64,000 nt of DNA from Nitrospiria bacterium (GCA_919902495.1 CAKKRC010000025.1:17687-81686); one strand, 5' to 3'; positions 16,815-25,013 are shown, counted from the first letter of the stretch. The notes: generated from the sequence alone by a model not told the origin. Numbers and translations: made by a program.

Positions 16815-16877
16815 GGCATTGCTCCTGGCCGCGGCAGGACAGCCCGTCTCCGGCCGGCCTGCGAAGGCGTCATTGCA

Positions 16878-17297
16878 TCACTTGGCCTCGACCGGGTATC
16901 CTGCGCCGACCCACTCCCACCAGCCGCCCTTCAGCGCAGATACCTTCGTGAATCCCCGCTCCATCAGGTTGAGCGCCACACTGGCGCTCGTTTGCTCGTT
17001 GGGTCAGTCGCAGTAAAAGACGAGCACCTGGTCCTTCTTGTACTTCCCGGCCCAGGAACTGATCTCGTTCGGTTCCTCGCGCACGGCCCGGGCGATCTTC
17101 TGGTTGCTCTTTTTCCAGTTCGCTTTGTACCGCACATCGATCACGGTGACTGCGGGATCGCCCAGTTTCGCTTTCAGCTCCTCCTTCGTTATGAGGGGGG
17201 CGTCGTCGTCCGCGGCAATGGCCGGACCGGGAACCAGCCAAGCGAGCGCCAACATTGTCAAGAAAGCCCCGGTCAATAGAGAGGTCCTGGATTTCAT
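16878..17297 (-). CDS. Exported selenocysteine-containing rhodanese (1), UGA read as Sec
   Basis: 139 residues if the UGA at 17006-17004 is read as selenocysteine (position 98). The signal peptide is residues 1-29. A single rhodanese domain follows (VTVIDVRYKANWKKS; ALKGGWWEWVGAGYP). The active-site loop reads YC-D-U-PNEQTSAS, where C96 is the usual persulfide-forming cysteine and U98 sits where homologous proteins that I recall have a second Cys (YCxCPNEATSA). C96 is the only cysteine. Homology continues in frame for 41 residues past the UGA, and a SECIS-like hairpin follows at the proper distance. GAGGAG lies seven bases before the ATG. The second gene of its operon; a paralogue with the same UGA lies 46 bases upstream. 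Confidence 0.9.
16971..17006 (-). promoter_or_regulatory. Bacterial SECIS-like hairpin 1 (with UGA)
   Basis: After UGA come 14 bases, then GAGCGCC-AGTGT-GGCGCTC, a perfect 7-bp stem. The loop starts 21 bases after the UGA and has G as its second base, as in known bacterial SECIS elements such as that of E. coli fdhF. Confidence 0.8.
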
Positions 17298-17343
17298 GCT
17301 CGTTCTCCTCGAATCGTTGATCGCCTGCGGACCGCTCCGCGGC

Positions 17344-17754
17344 TTACTTCGGTTCCGTGGGATAGCCGGCCTTGACCCAGTCGTTCCACCCGCCCTTGAG
17401 CGCAAATGCGTTCGTATAACCCCGCTCCCGGAGATTGAGCACCACACTGGCGCTCGTGGCCTCGTCCCCTCAGGCGCAGTACACGATGATCTTTTTGTCC
17501 TTGGGATACGTTCCCACCCAGGCCCCGACGTCAAGGGGATCGACGCGGACGGCCCCCTTGATCTTCTTGTCGCTCTTTTTCCAGTCCGGCCTGATCCTCG
17601 CGTCCAGGATGGCGACGTTCGGGTCGTTCAGAAGGGCCTTCACTTCCTCTTTCGCGATCCGCGGAGCTTCATCTGCGGCGTAACCAGGCGCGCAGAATAT
17701 CCAGGCGGCTGCGAAGAGGGCAACTGCGGCTGTCCAGGCTGTTTTTCCGCTCAT
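17344..17754 (-). CDS. Exported selenocysteine-containing rhodanese (2), UGA read as Sec
   Basis: 136 residues with UGA at 17472-17470 read as selenocysteine (position 95). Signal peptide residues 1-26 (ending GYAA). The rhodanese domain reads VAILDARIRPDWKKS and the active loop YC-A-U-GDEATSAS. The tail ALKGGWNDWVKAGYP lies in frame after the UGA. C93 and U95 form the same C-x-U motif as the downstream paralogue, and the SECIS-like hairpin has the same position and loop. AAAGGAG precedes the ATG at 17754. First gene of the operon behind a strong sigma-70-type promoter at 17862-17889. Two independent copies keeping the UGA argue against nonsense mutation. Confidence 0.9.
17437..17472 (-). promoter_or_regulatory. 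Bacterial SECIS-like hairpin 2 (with UGA)
   Basis: UGA, 14 bases, then GAGCGCC-AGTGT-GGTGCTC. It has the same stem length and loop as hairpin 1, with one G-C pair replaced by a G-U pair that keeps the stem. Confidence 0.8.
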
Positions 17755-17861
17755 AGGCTTGTCTCCTTTGCTGTAGGGTAAGATCACACTTCGGCGAGAT
17801 CGCTCTCGTGAAGTTTGGTTATGCCTTATTGTTCGGGGACCCTGAATTTTCTTATAGTAAC

Positions 17862-17889
17862 AGTATATCCCTGCCATTCGAAGTGTCAA
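17862..17889 (-). promoter_or_regulatory. Sigma-70-type promoter of the rhodanese-DsrE operon
   Basis: TTGACA (17889-17884), 16-base spacer, TATACT (17867-17862) on the minus strand. It leaves a leader of about 100 bases before the ATG at 17754. Confidence 0.75.
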
Positions 17890-17932
17890 GCCGGCACAGA
17901 AGCGGCGAACGGGATAGATCAGGGGATGGAAC

Positions 17933-17969
17933 AAAAAAAGAGCTGCCTGCCCCTTTGGGTAAGTAGCTC
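17933..17969 (-). terminator. Terminator after the PpnP-like gene
   Basis: On the minus strand GAGCTACTTACCC and GGGCAGGCAGCTC pair with two mismatches and a G-U, and are followed by seven T. It lies about 30 bases past the stop at 18001. Confidence 0.7.
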
Positions 17970-18000
17970 ATGGAGCGGTTTTAACTGTTTGAAACTCTGG

Positions 18001-18315
18001 CTACTTCACGAAGGAGCAGCAGTAATCGGAGAGCGTCCGGACCTTCATCGTGAACTTGGAATTGGCGGGAACATCGAAGGACTCGCCGCCCTTGACCGCC
18101 TTCCAAGCCTTCGCCCCCGGCAGCATCACATCCAACTCGCCCGACAGGATCTCCATGATCTCCTTGTCGCCCGTCGAGAACTCATACTCTCCCGGCTGCA
18201 TGATGCCAAGGGTCTTCTTTGACCCGTCGGGGAACAGGACCGTCCTGCTCACGACCTTCCCGTCGAAATAGACATTGGCCTTTTTCACTACTGTTACATT
18301 CTTGAATTCAGACAT
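18001..18315 (-). CDS. ppnP: Pyrimidine/purine nucleoside phosphorylase (UPF0345)
   Basis: 104-residue cupin-fold protein of the YaiE/PpnP family, whose E. coli member cleaves a broad range of nucleosides with phosphate. The family pattern is clear along the whole length ([35 protein letters not shown]). Full family length. The start at 18315 has GGGGGAT upstream; the frame further upstream runs into a dispersed repeat. A terminator separates it from the rhodanese operon downstream. Confidence 0.92.
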   Translation of the reverse strand: MSEFKNVTVVKKANVYFDGKVVSRTVLFPDGSKKTLGIMQPGEYEFSTGDKEIMEILSGELDVMLPGAKAWKAVKGGESFDVPANSKFTMKVRTLSDYCCSFVK

Positions 18316-18345
18316 GATATCCCCCATATTTATGTTATCGCATTT

Positions 18346-18404
18346 GTAGGGGCGGCCCTGTGTGGCCGCCCAAAGAAGGGCAACCACGCAGGGTTGCCCC
18401 TACC
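18346..18404. repeat. GTAGGGGC...GCCCCTAC palindromic element (copy 1)
   Basis: Two hairpins in one unit: GGGCGGCCCTGTGTGGCCGCCC, in shortened pairing GGGCGGCC/GGCCGCCC, then GGGCAACC/GGTTGCCC. Outer ends GTAGGGGC and GCCCCTAC pair. It is almost identical to 19884-19942 and related to 32231-32289 and 32989-33048. Confidence 0.9.
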
Positions 18405-18433
18405 GGAATCCAATATCCGCAATCGGATCATTG

Positions 18434-19072
18434 CTATTTCGTCGGAGGCAGGACAACCGGGGTCGCGCTGCTGGAAACGCCTGCGTTCGGAGCGCCGGTG
18501 CGTGAGAACGCAGTAACGAAGGCATCCCCAAACACGTCTACTTTGGGCATACCTTTCATTTTCGGCAAAAGCTCCTCCAGCTTCGCTGTCGTTCCGGCAA
18601 AGTCATTCGCTATCTTATTCATCCGCCATTCACTCGCAGTGAAAAGCACCAGAAATGTACTTTTCGTAGTGCCGTCAAAATCCCCGAGATAATAAGCTTT
18701 GCCCGCCTCTACGTTAATTACGCGGCCGGACAGTTCATAGGGAAATGGTTTCCTCTGGTCATTGCCGCCCCCGCCTTGAAAAACAATGTGCGTTGTGTGG
18801 TAGTCTCCCGGCTCAACGGCAATAGCATAGGGATCGAGTGTCGGCTCGAACCTCAGGCCGATCTCACGTTTCTTGTCCACCGATGTTACGACAATTCCAA
18901 TCTGCGTAGAGATCAGATTGAATCCCCGCGCATCGCTGAACCTGCCATACAAATATCCTTTTGACGGCTCTATCATGTCGTCCGGATATATCGCCGGCGC
19001 ATATCTCAAGCAGCCGGTCATCAGTACCACTGCAAGAACGAAAAGGAACGAATTGCGGACAATCTTTATCAT
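18434..19072 (-). CDS. Lipoprotein of unknown function
   Basis: 212 residues. The signal peptide ends in lipobox MTGC. The mature protein has a beta-rich pattern (GYLYGRFSDARGFNL; YELSGRVINVEAGKAYYLGDF) reminiscent of DUF2846-type lipoproteins, though I cannot assign it. GGAGAATAGG precedes the ATG at 19072. It is divergent from the lipoprotein gene at 19305, with about 230 bases between them that must hold both promoters. Confidence 0.75.
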   Translation of the reverse strand: MIKIVRNSFLFVLAVVLMTGCLRYAPAIYPDDMIEPSKGYLYGRFSDARGFNLISTQIGIVVTSVDKKREIGLRFEPTLDPYAIAVEPGDYHTTHIVFQGGGGNDQRKPFPYELSGRVINVEAGKAYYLGDFDGTTKSTFLVLFTASEWRMNKIANDFAGTTAKLEELLPKMKGMPKVDVFGDAFVTAFSRTGAPNAGVSSSATPVVLPPTK

Positions 19073-19304
19073 CCTATTCTCCTTTCGGTCCGTCACAGGG
19101 ATGGACAATAAACAACAGCAAAACTTGGAACTTCTTCTCACCGCACTGCCGCAGGGAGCCACAGTTCAACACCTTGACAATCCCGCGGATTCTGCAATAC
19201 TTCCATTATATAGATTACGTACTATAGCACATCATTATGCGAAATCAACCAAACTTTCAATCCATTACGGCACCGATAAACCGATACGCAGAAAGGAGAA
19301 CCCA

Positions 19305-19769
19305 ATGAAAAAGAATCGTATCGCATCGAAGACAGTTGTAGGTTTAGCCGTTCTCGCGCTCGTTCTTTCAACCGCCTGCGCCTCTATGTTCATGAAGGGC
19401 GGGTCCCTGGCCCCGGCGGGATATCAGCCGCAAAAGGTGCTGATCACCTATCGCGCCGAAGGCGCCGTGCCGCCGGGCGCCACCTATCTCCTTGTCCTGA
19501 CCGAGAAGGGCGAGGCGCTGTTCGAGCGAAGCGCTGACGGAAGCGGCGCGTTGTTCGAGACCCGCTGGACCGACGACAAGGGCGATCATTTCGCCGGATG
19601 GGTCGCCACCAGTCATGCCTACGAGTTCGTCGTTCCGAAGGACCGCAAGCAGGCTGCAAAGCGCTATGTCTATCCCGCCGGATTCTACACCCTCCAGAGC
19701 ATTGGTGGTCAGGAACGGCCAATACCTGTCGCGGCAGTGGACCCGGTCGCAACGTTGATCCCGAAATAG
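19305..19769 (+). CDS. Small lipoprotein of unknown function
   Basis: 154 residues with a lipoprotein signal (LALVLSTACAS). The mature part has no family I recognise. It contains VLITYRAEGAVPPGATYLLV and a later YVYPAGFYTLQSIGG, suggesting a beta-rich domain of about 100 residues like that in the divergent lipoprotein at 18434. AAAGGAG lies seven bases before the ATG. A terminator follows at 19801. Confidence 0.75.
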   Translation: MKKNRIASKTVVGLAVLALVLSTACASMFMKGGSLAPAGYQPQKVLITYRAEGAVPPGATYLLVLTEKGEALFERSADGSGALFETRWTDDKGDHFAGWVATSHAYEFVVPKDRKQAAKRYVYPAGFYTLQSIGGQERPIPVAAVDPVATLIPK

Positions 19770-19800
19770 CTCCGGTCGCGCCCCCCGTTCCGGAATACGC

Positions 19801-19838
19801 AAAAGCCGCCTACTCCTGCAGGTAAGCGGCTTTTCTTT
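19801..19838 (+). terminator. Rho-independent terminator after the 19305-19769 lipoprotein gene
   Basis: AAAAGCCGC and GCGGCTTTT pair perfectly around a 16-base loop, followed by CTTTG. Confidence 0.85.
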
Positions 19839-19883
19839 GTTCTCCATCAGCGTTGAACGGTGTCGCCTTTGCCTCAATACTAT

Positions 19884-19942
19884 GTAGGGGCGGCCCTGTG
19901 TGGCCGCCCAAAGAAGGGCAACCACGCAGGGTTGCCCCTACC
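19884..19942. repeat. GTAGGGGC...GCCCCTAC palindromic element (copy 2)
   Basis: Almost base-for-base copy of 18346-18404, same orientation. It ends one base before the stop codon of the EttA gene at 19944. Confidence 0.9.
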
Positions 19943-19943
19943 G

Positions 19944-21626
19944 CTATCTCGTCAGGTGTCTGTATTTAATGCGGTGCGGCTGGTCCGCCTCTGCGCCGAG
20001 CCGCTTCTTCCGGTCTTCCTCATACTCCGTGAAGTTCCCGTCGAAGAACGCCACCTTGCTGTCTCCCTCGAAAGCGAGGATATGCGTCGCGATCCTGTCC
20101 AGAAACCACCGGTCGTGGCTGATCACCACGGCGCAGCCGGCGAAGTTCTCGAGGCCCTCTTCGAGCGCCCGCATGGTGTTCACGTCGATGTCGTTCGTCG
20201 GCTCGTCGAGCAGCAGCACGTTGGCCTCTTCCTTCAGGATCCGCGCGAGGTGCACCCGGTTCCTCTCTCCTCCCGAGAGAACGCCCACCTTCTTCTGCTG
20301 GTCCGTGCCGCCGAAGTTGAAGCGCGACACGTAGGCGCGCGAGTTCATCAGGAGCTTGCCGAGCTGGATCTGCTCCTGGCCGCCGGTGATCACTTCCCAG
20401 ATGGTCTTGTTCGGATCGAGCACGTCGCGGCTCTGGTCCACATAACCCAGCTTCACGGTCTCGCCGACCCGGATCGTGCCCTTGTCCGGCTTGTCCTGAC
20501 CCGTGATCATGCGGAAGAGGGTTGTCTTGCCCGCGCCGTTCGGACCGATGACGCCCACAATGCCGCCCGGCGGCAGCATGAAGGACATGCCCTCGACGAG
20601 GATGTTGTCGCCGTAGGCCTTGGTCACATTGTCCGCCTCGATGACGACCTTGCCGAGCCTGGGTCCCGGCGGAATGTATATCTCCAGTTCCTTGCCGCGA
20701 GCCTCGGTCTGCTGGCGGAGCAGCTCTTCGTAGGAGCTGATGCGCGCCTTGGACTTGGCATGCCTGCCCTTGGGCGACATCCTGATCCATTCGAGCTCGC
20801 GGGCCAGCGTCTTCTGGCGTTCGCTTTCGGTCTTCTCCTCGAGCTTCAGCCGGTTGCCCTTCTGTTCGAGCCACGACGAGTAGTTCCCCTTCCACGGGAT
20901 GCCCTGTCCGCGGTCGAGTTCCAGGATCCAGCCGGCGACGTTGTCCAGGAAGTAGCGGTCGTGGGTCACGGCGATCACCGTTCCCTCGTACCGCTGGAGA
21001 TGATGCTCCAGCCAGGCAACTGACTCGGCGTCGAGATGGTTCGTGGGTTCGTCGAGGAGCAAGATGTCCGGCTTCTGGAGCAGCAAGCGGCAGAGCGCAA
21101 CGCGCCGTTTCTCGCCGCCCGACAGGACCTTCACCTTTGTCTCCCCGTCCGGACAGCGGAGCGCGTCCATGGCCATCTCGAGCATGCTGTCCAGCTCCCA
21201 GGCGTTCAGGTGGTCCAGCTTCTCCTGCACCGTGCCCTGCCGCTCGATCAACTTCTGCATCTCGTCGTCGGACATGGGATTGGCGAAGCTTTCGTTGATC
21301 TTGTTGTACTCATGCAGAAGGTCGACGGTCTGCTGCACGCCCTCTTCCACGCACTGGCGCACGGTCTTTTCGGGATCGAGCTTCGGCTCCTGCTCAAGGA
21401 ACCCGACGGTGTAGCCCCCGGAGAGCACAGCCTCGCCCACGAACTCCTTGTCCGCGCCCGCCATGATCCGGAGCAGCGAGCTCTTGCCCGAGCCGTTCAG
21501 GCCCAGGACCCCGATCTTCGCGCCGTAGAAATAGGACAGGTAGATGTCCTTCAGGACCGGCTTCTTGTCGTGGAACTTCCCCACGCCGACCATGGAATAG
21601 ATGATCTTGTTCGGTTCAGCAGACAT
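19944..21626 (-). CDS. ettA: Energy-dependent translational throttle protein EttA (ABC-F)
   Basis: 560-residue ABC-F protein, close to the normal EttA length. Two ATPase domains have Walker A GLNGSGKSS (near 39) and GPNGAGKTT (near 358). Signature motifs are LSGGEKRRVALC and LSGGERNRVHLA, with Walker B ILLLDEPTNHLD and VLLLDEPTNDID. There are no membrane segments. The interdomain linker is the EttA type. It binds the ribosomal E site and gates entry into elongation according to ATP/ADP ratio. Stand-alone gene; a dispersed repeat abuts its 3' end. Confidence 0.93.
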   Translation of the reverse strand: MSAEPNKIIYSMVGVGKFHDKKPVLKDIYLSYFYGAKIGVLGLNGSGKSSLLRIMAGADKEFVGEAVLSGGYTVGFLEQEPKLDPEKTVRQCVEEGVQQTVDLLHEYNKINESFANPMSDDEMQKLIERQGTVQEKLDHLNAWELDSMLEMAMDALRCPDGETKVKVLSGGEKRRVALCRLLLQKPDILLLDEPTNHLDAESVAWLEHHLQRYEGTVIAVTHDRYFLDNVAGWILELDRGQGIPWKGNYSSWLEQKGNRLKLEEKTESERQKTLARELEWIRMSPKGRHAKSKARISSYEELLRQQTEARGKELEIYIPPGPRLGKVVIEADNVTKAYGDNILVEGMSFMLPPGGIVGVIGPNGAGKTTLFRMITGQDKPDKGTIRVGETVKLGYVDQSRDVLDPNKTIWEVITGGQEQIQLGKLLMNSRAYVSRFNFGGTDQQKKVGVLSGGERNRVHLARILKEEANVLLLDEPTNDIDVNTMRALEEGLENFAGCAVVISHDRWFLDRIATHILAFEGDSKVAFFDGNFTEYEEDRKKRLGAEADQPHRIKYRHLTR

Positions 21627-21880
21627 AGGCTATTCAATACCTCCGATGGAGCCCCTCCGGAAGGAACCGGAGGTTTTCGATGATGAACGACATCCCGCAT
21701 CAGCGGGACCAAAATGGTAAGCCCTTTTGTACACTGTATTGCAGGGATGTGTCAACACCTAAAAGAGAGACCAACGGGGTAGGAATTGACTGAGGGAAGG
21801 AGGAAACAGAGAAAGGCATGAGTACGAAGTTCACCTACTACGTACGGCGCAATTTCAATGAAATGGAACTATCATCAAGT

Positions 21881-22020
21881 ACTAATACAAACGCACTTAC
21901 TATTGTGTCCTTGCGAGGAGCGTAGCGACGAAGCAATCTTTTATTTTACAACGAGATTGCCGCGCTCCCTTCGGTCTCTCGCAAAGACAACGTAACAAAA
22001 CTTTATGCGTTTGTATTAGT
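21881..22020. mobile_element. 140-bp MITE-like element with 15-bp perfect terminal inverted repeats
   Basis: Left end ACTAATACAAACGCA (21881-21895) and its exact inverse at 22006-22020. The interior contains TGCGAGGAGCGTAGCGACG and an inverted AGATTGC...CTCTCGCAA partner, forming a long imperfect hairpin. No reading frame. No clear target-site duplication is seen. A related internal sequence occurs at 53980-54095. The rest of the 21627-22197 gap holds nothing I recognise apart from a small GC hairpin near 21690. Confidence 0.7.
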
Positions 22021-22197
22021 TGTAACTTGCACATGAACATCATGCTGTGCGGCGGGCCCGCACGGTGATGAAAGATGGCACGAAGCTGCCGGCCCGTCCG
22101 CACCAGCTACGGATTAGGACGCAAATCCATTTGATTGCCGGGAGCACCGGCAACCCCAAGACAAAACTCACTCGTCGCTGCCGGGCCAGCGCTGATG

Positions 22198-22434
22198 TCA
22201 GACCCTCTTCCCGAGAATAAAGCTAAGCAAGAGAAGTGTTACCGGCCAGAGTCCGACGAAGATTCCCCAGCGTTCTGCGTGAGCTTCCTGTAGCGCCGCC
22301 TTCAGCGCGGGATCGGTGATTTTACCGAGTACGTGCCGTTTCATCTCGATTTGCGGTCCGAAAAACCACATCAGCCATGACAGCGGGATCGAAAGCAATC
22401 CGACCCAAAACAAGACTTGCGATAGCGTTTGCAT
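22198..22434 (-). CDS. Small membrane protein, two transmembrane helices
   Basis: 78 residues, not recognised. Hydrophobic segments at about 6-27 and 56-74 flank a charged middle (KITDPALKAALQEAHAERW). AAGGAGG precedes the ATG at 22434 by about six bases, which supports a real gene. It stands alone. Confidence 0.65.
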   Translation of the reverse strand: MQTLSQVLFWVGLLSIPLSWLMWFFGPQIEMKRHVLGKITDPALKAALQEAHAERWGIFVGLWPVTLLLLSFILGKRV

Positions 22435-22608
22435 GTCGTCCTCCTTATAATTATTGACATAATATAACTAACTGTGCTCCTATATCAGGCAGATGTCAAC
22501 TTAATAAAGAATGCAACATGATATGGTTCAAGCAAATGCAACTTCAACGAGTACAGGAAGTACTCTGCAGCTCTCCATCATCTCTTCGAGATTCATCTTC
22601 ACGAATCT

Positions 22609-23421
22609 TTAGGGCTCCGGCAGGCTGTCGATGGCCTCGCGGATGAACTGCGCCGGCACCACCGCCGCCAGCTGAAGACGCTGGCCGTCGATCGCCGCGT
22701 GCTGGCTCACGAGGCCGGCGATGAAATTGACCGGCACGGCAGCCCTGCCGCCGAACGCGCGCGAACCCGTATAGTACACGGGTCCGCCGCTGTTCCCCTC
22801 GTACACCTGAAAATCATAGAGGAAGGTGTGGTGTTGTTTGGCCGGAACGAGGGGATAGGAGGCGATCTTGCCACTCCGGAGGATCGGGAACCCGGCGGCG
22901 TTCGCGGCCAGGCCGAAGGGAAAGCCAAGCGAGAGCAGTTCGTCGCCGGGATGGACCTCGTACTGCGTCATCATCTGGTCGGTCGCCAGCAGCTCCTTCG
23001 AAAGCAGCACCACGTGGGCCTCGTTCGGCAGCGGCGCGTACATGACGGCGACATCCGCTCCCGGGGGCTGGGTCCAGAGCGGTGCGCCTTTGCTGCGTAT
23101 CCGCAGCCGGTGCTCCAAGCCTTCGAATGTTCCGTCCGCCTTCTTCCGACGCAGCCACAGGACCGCCTCGTCCCCGTTGATGTTCTGCAGCACGTGGCCT
23201 GCCGTCACCATGACGTAGGATGCCCGGTTCGGGTTGCTCTTGAGCGGGCGGCCCACGAAGAACACCGTCCCGACCGATATTTTACCTTCCCCTTTGGCCG
23301 GCCCTGCGATGCGGAAGGTCGATCCCATAAGAAGGACGTTCAGGTCCTCTGCACCGGCGATGCTCGGCGATGACAGGACAAAGCACAGGACAGCCAGGAC
23401 CATTTGCTTGAACTTCTGCAT
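22609..23421 (-). CDS. Exported trypsin-like serine protease
   Basis: 270 residues. Signal peptide residues 1-24 (ending SIAGAED). Chymotrypsin fold with a complete triad: His in VTAGHVL (near 75), Asp in GADVAVMY (near 122) and Ser in EGNSGGPV (near 210). There is no PDZ domain, so it is unlike DegP/HtrA. Periplasmic or secreted; substrate unknown. AAAGGAG precedes the ATG. The same-strand HDAC-like gene upstream ends about 50 bases away, so co-transcription is possible. Confidence 0.85.
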   Translation of the reverse strand: MQKFKQMVLAVLCFVLSSPSIAGAEDLNVLLMGSTFRIAGPAKGEGKISVGTVFFVGRPLKSNPNRASYVMVTAGHVLQNINGDEAVLWLRRKKADGTFEGLEHRLRIRSKGAPLWTQPPGADVAVMYAPLPNEAHVVLLSKELLATDQMMTQYEVHPGDELLSLGFPFGLAANAAGFPILRSGKIASYPLVPAKQHHTFLYDFQVYEGNSGGPVYYTGSRAFGGRAAVPVNFIAGLVSQHAAIDGQRLQLAAVVPAQFIREAIDSLPEP

Positions 23422-23473
23422 TGTTCAACTCCTTTGTGCTCGGAGAGCCCGGAAATTCGGCCCCGTTCCGGAC

Positions 23474-24391
23474 CTAGTGCTTCAGCATCTCTTCGATCGT
23501 GATCTTCACTGATTCACGCAGCGATGGAAGGTCGTACCCGCCTTCGAGAGCGAATACCATGGGGACCTCGGCGCTCGTGAGGATGCTCCGGACGATCCCG
23601 TGGATCCCTTCGTGGGTGACGCGGATGTTCGCGTGGGGGTCCTGTGCATGGATGTCGTAGCCGGCCGATACAAGGATGATGTCCGGCCCGAAGCGCTCCA
23701 CCACGCCGGGCAGGATATCCTGATACACGGAGAGGTAGTCCTTGTTGCCGGAGCCGGCGAGGATCGGCACGTTGTACGTATACCCCTCGCCCTTCCCTCT
23801 CCCCCGGTCCATATCCTTGCCCGTATCAGGGTAGTAGGGATACTGGTGGGTGCTGAAGTAGAAGACCGTGTCGTCCTCTTCAAAGATGTGCTGGGTTCCG
23901 TTCCCGTGATGGGCGTCGAAATCGATGATAAATACCTTGTTGTAGCCGCTCCGCTGAGCGTGGCGCGCGCCGACAGCGATATTGTTGAAGAGGCAGAAGC
24001 CCATGGACCTGCCGGCTTCGGCGTGGTGCCCCGGAGGCCGGACAGCGCAGAACACGCGCCGCATGCCGTTGTTCCGGCACTGTTCCACGGCTTCCATCAC
24101 CGCGCCCGCGGCAAAGGACGCGGCAGCGAAGCTTTCCACGGAGGTGAACGTGTCCGGGTCCACCTCGCCGGCGCCAAGGCTCCTGATCCGCTCTATGGCC
24201 TCGGGCGTGTGGACGAGCGCGAGGTCCTCGGGTGTCGCCTTGCGCGGCTTGAGATGGACAAGCTTACCCCAGAGGTCGACTGCTTTGAGGGAGGAATTGA
24301 TCGACAGAAGGCGGTCCGGGGTATCGGGATGCCAGGACGGGGGTGCGTGAAGGAGGAAGACCTCGTCGTAGATATAGCCGACCCTGTTCAT
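23474..24391 (-). CDS. Histone deacetylase family amidohydrolase
   Basis: 305 residues, full-length arginase/deacetylase fold. Motifs are RPPGHHAE (two active-site histidines), IIDFDAHHGNGT (zinc Asp and His) and SAGYDIHAQDP. Bacterial relatives deacetylate acetylpolyamines or act in acetoin utilisation (AcuC); the substrate here is unknown. The start at 24391 fits the family N-terminus (RVGYIYDE) but lacks a clear ribosome site. Longer starts overlap the upstream MocA-like gene, whose stop is 35 bases before this ATG, so translational coupling is likely. Confidence 0.88.
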   Translation of the reverse strand: MNRVGYIYDEVFLLHAPPSWHPDTPDRLLSINSSLKAVDLWGKLVHLKPRKATPEDLALVHTPEAIERIRSLGAGEVDPDTFTSVESFAAASFAAGAVMEAVEQCRNNGMRRVFCAVRPPGHHAEAGRSMGFCLFNNIAVGARHAQRSGYNKVFIIDFDAHHGNGTQHIFEEDDTVFYFSTHQYPYYPDTGKDMDRGRGKGEGYTYNVPILAGSGNKDYLSVYQDILPGVVERFGPDIILVSAGYDIHAQDPHANIRVTHEGIHGIVRSILTSAEVPMVFALEGGYDLPSLRESVKITIEEMLKH

Positions 24392-24425
24392 GGGACCAGT
24401 ATACTCACATTTCCCGCTTTCTGCA

Positions 24426-25013
24426 TCATGAGAAGCGTCCCCTGGCCCGTTCATAGTCTTCCGGCGTGTCCAGATCTTGAACGACACCTTCGTCATCCAC
24501 CTCGAGCGTGCGGACCGTGTCTGCGTGGGCCGTGATCACGTCGCGGAGCGTTGCGCTGCGAACAATGTCGCCGATGACCTCGCGCGGGAACAGGGTGGGA
24601 TGTCCGCGTCTGCCGTGATACGCCGGGATGATGACGTGGGCGGTGAATGCATGGTGGGCATGAACGATGGCCGAGATCGTGGCAGGTGATACCAGGGGGT
24701 GGTCGGACAGGCAGACCAGGACGCCGCTCGAGTCGGGGGCGACCTGCCGGAGCCCCAGCCGAACGGACCCGGCCATGTCGCTTGCTGGATCGCCATTGAT
24801 CATGGTCCTGACCGGCAGCCCGCTGATGGCCGCCTTGATCTCTTCGCTGCCTGCGCCGAGCACGACGACAATGTCGGTTATTCCCGCGGCGATGACGCTG
24901 TCCAGGCAATGGCGGATGACCGGTTTAGGACCGAGGGGAAGGAGCTGCTTGGAGCGGCCCATCCTGCGCGACGACCCCGCCGCAAGAACGACCGCCGATA
25001 CCTGTAGGGGCAT
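24426..25013 (-). CDS. Molybdenum cofactor cytidylyltransferase-like protein (MocA family)
   Basis: 195-residue nucleotidyltransferase. The N-terminal signature LAAGSSRRMGRSKQLLPL is the NTP-binding loop, and CLSDHPLV carries the metal-binding Asp. MocA-type enzymes attach CMP to molybdopterin for enzymes of the xanthine dehydrogenase family, which fits the molybdenum hydroxylase at 26367-28996. Its first 89 bases overlap the 3' end of the xdhC-like gene in another frame, so the pair is probably translationally coupled. Confidence 0.88.
   Translation of the reverse strand: MPLQVSAVVLAAGSSRRMGRSKQLLPLGPKPVIRHCLDSVIAAGITDIVVVLGAGSEEIKAAISGLPVRTMINGDPASDMAGSVRLGLRQVAPDSSGVLVCLSDHPLVSPATISAIVHAHHAFTAHVIIPAYHGRRGHPTLFPREVIGDIVRSATLRDVITAHADTVRTLEVDDEGVVQDLDTPEDYERARGRFS

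Noticed and set aside
16878-17472. Interpretation of the two rhodaneses as nonsense-mutated pseudogenes
   Set aside because: The same UGA position in two diverged paralogues, preserved downstream frames and matching hairpins make independent nonsense mutations unlikely.
18316-18387. N-terminal extension of PpnP beginning [13 protein letters not shown]
   Set aside because: The same residues precede other unrelated frames because they are translated from the GTAGGGGC repeat.
19860-21023. 387-codon frame on the plus strand opposite ettA
   Set aside because: ettA on the other strand has complete ABC-F motifs; the plus frame begins in a dispersed repeat and has no family pattern.
21627-22197. 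tRNA or small RNA gene in the gap upstream of ettA
   Set aside because: The visible structure is an inverted repeat with terminal repeats; no cloverleaf or CCA end can be drawn.
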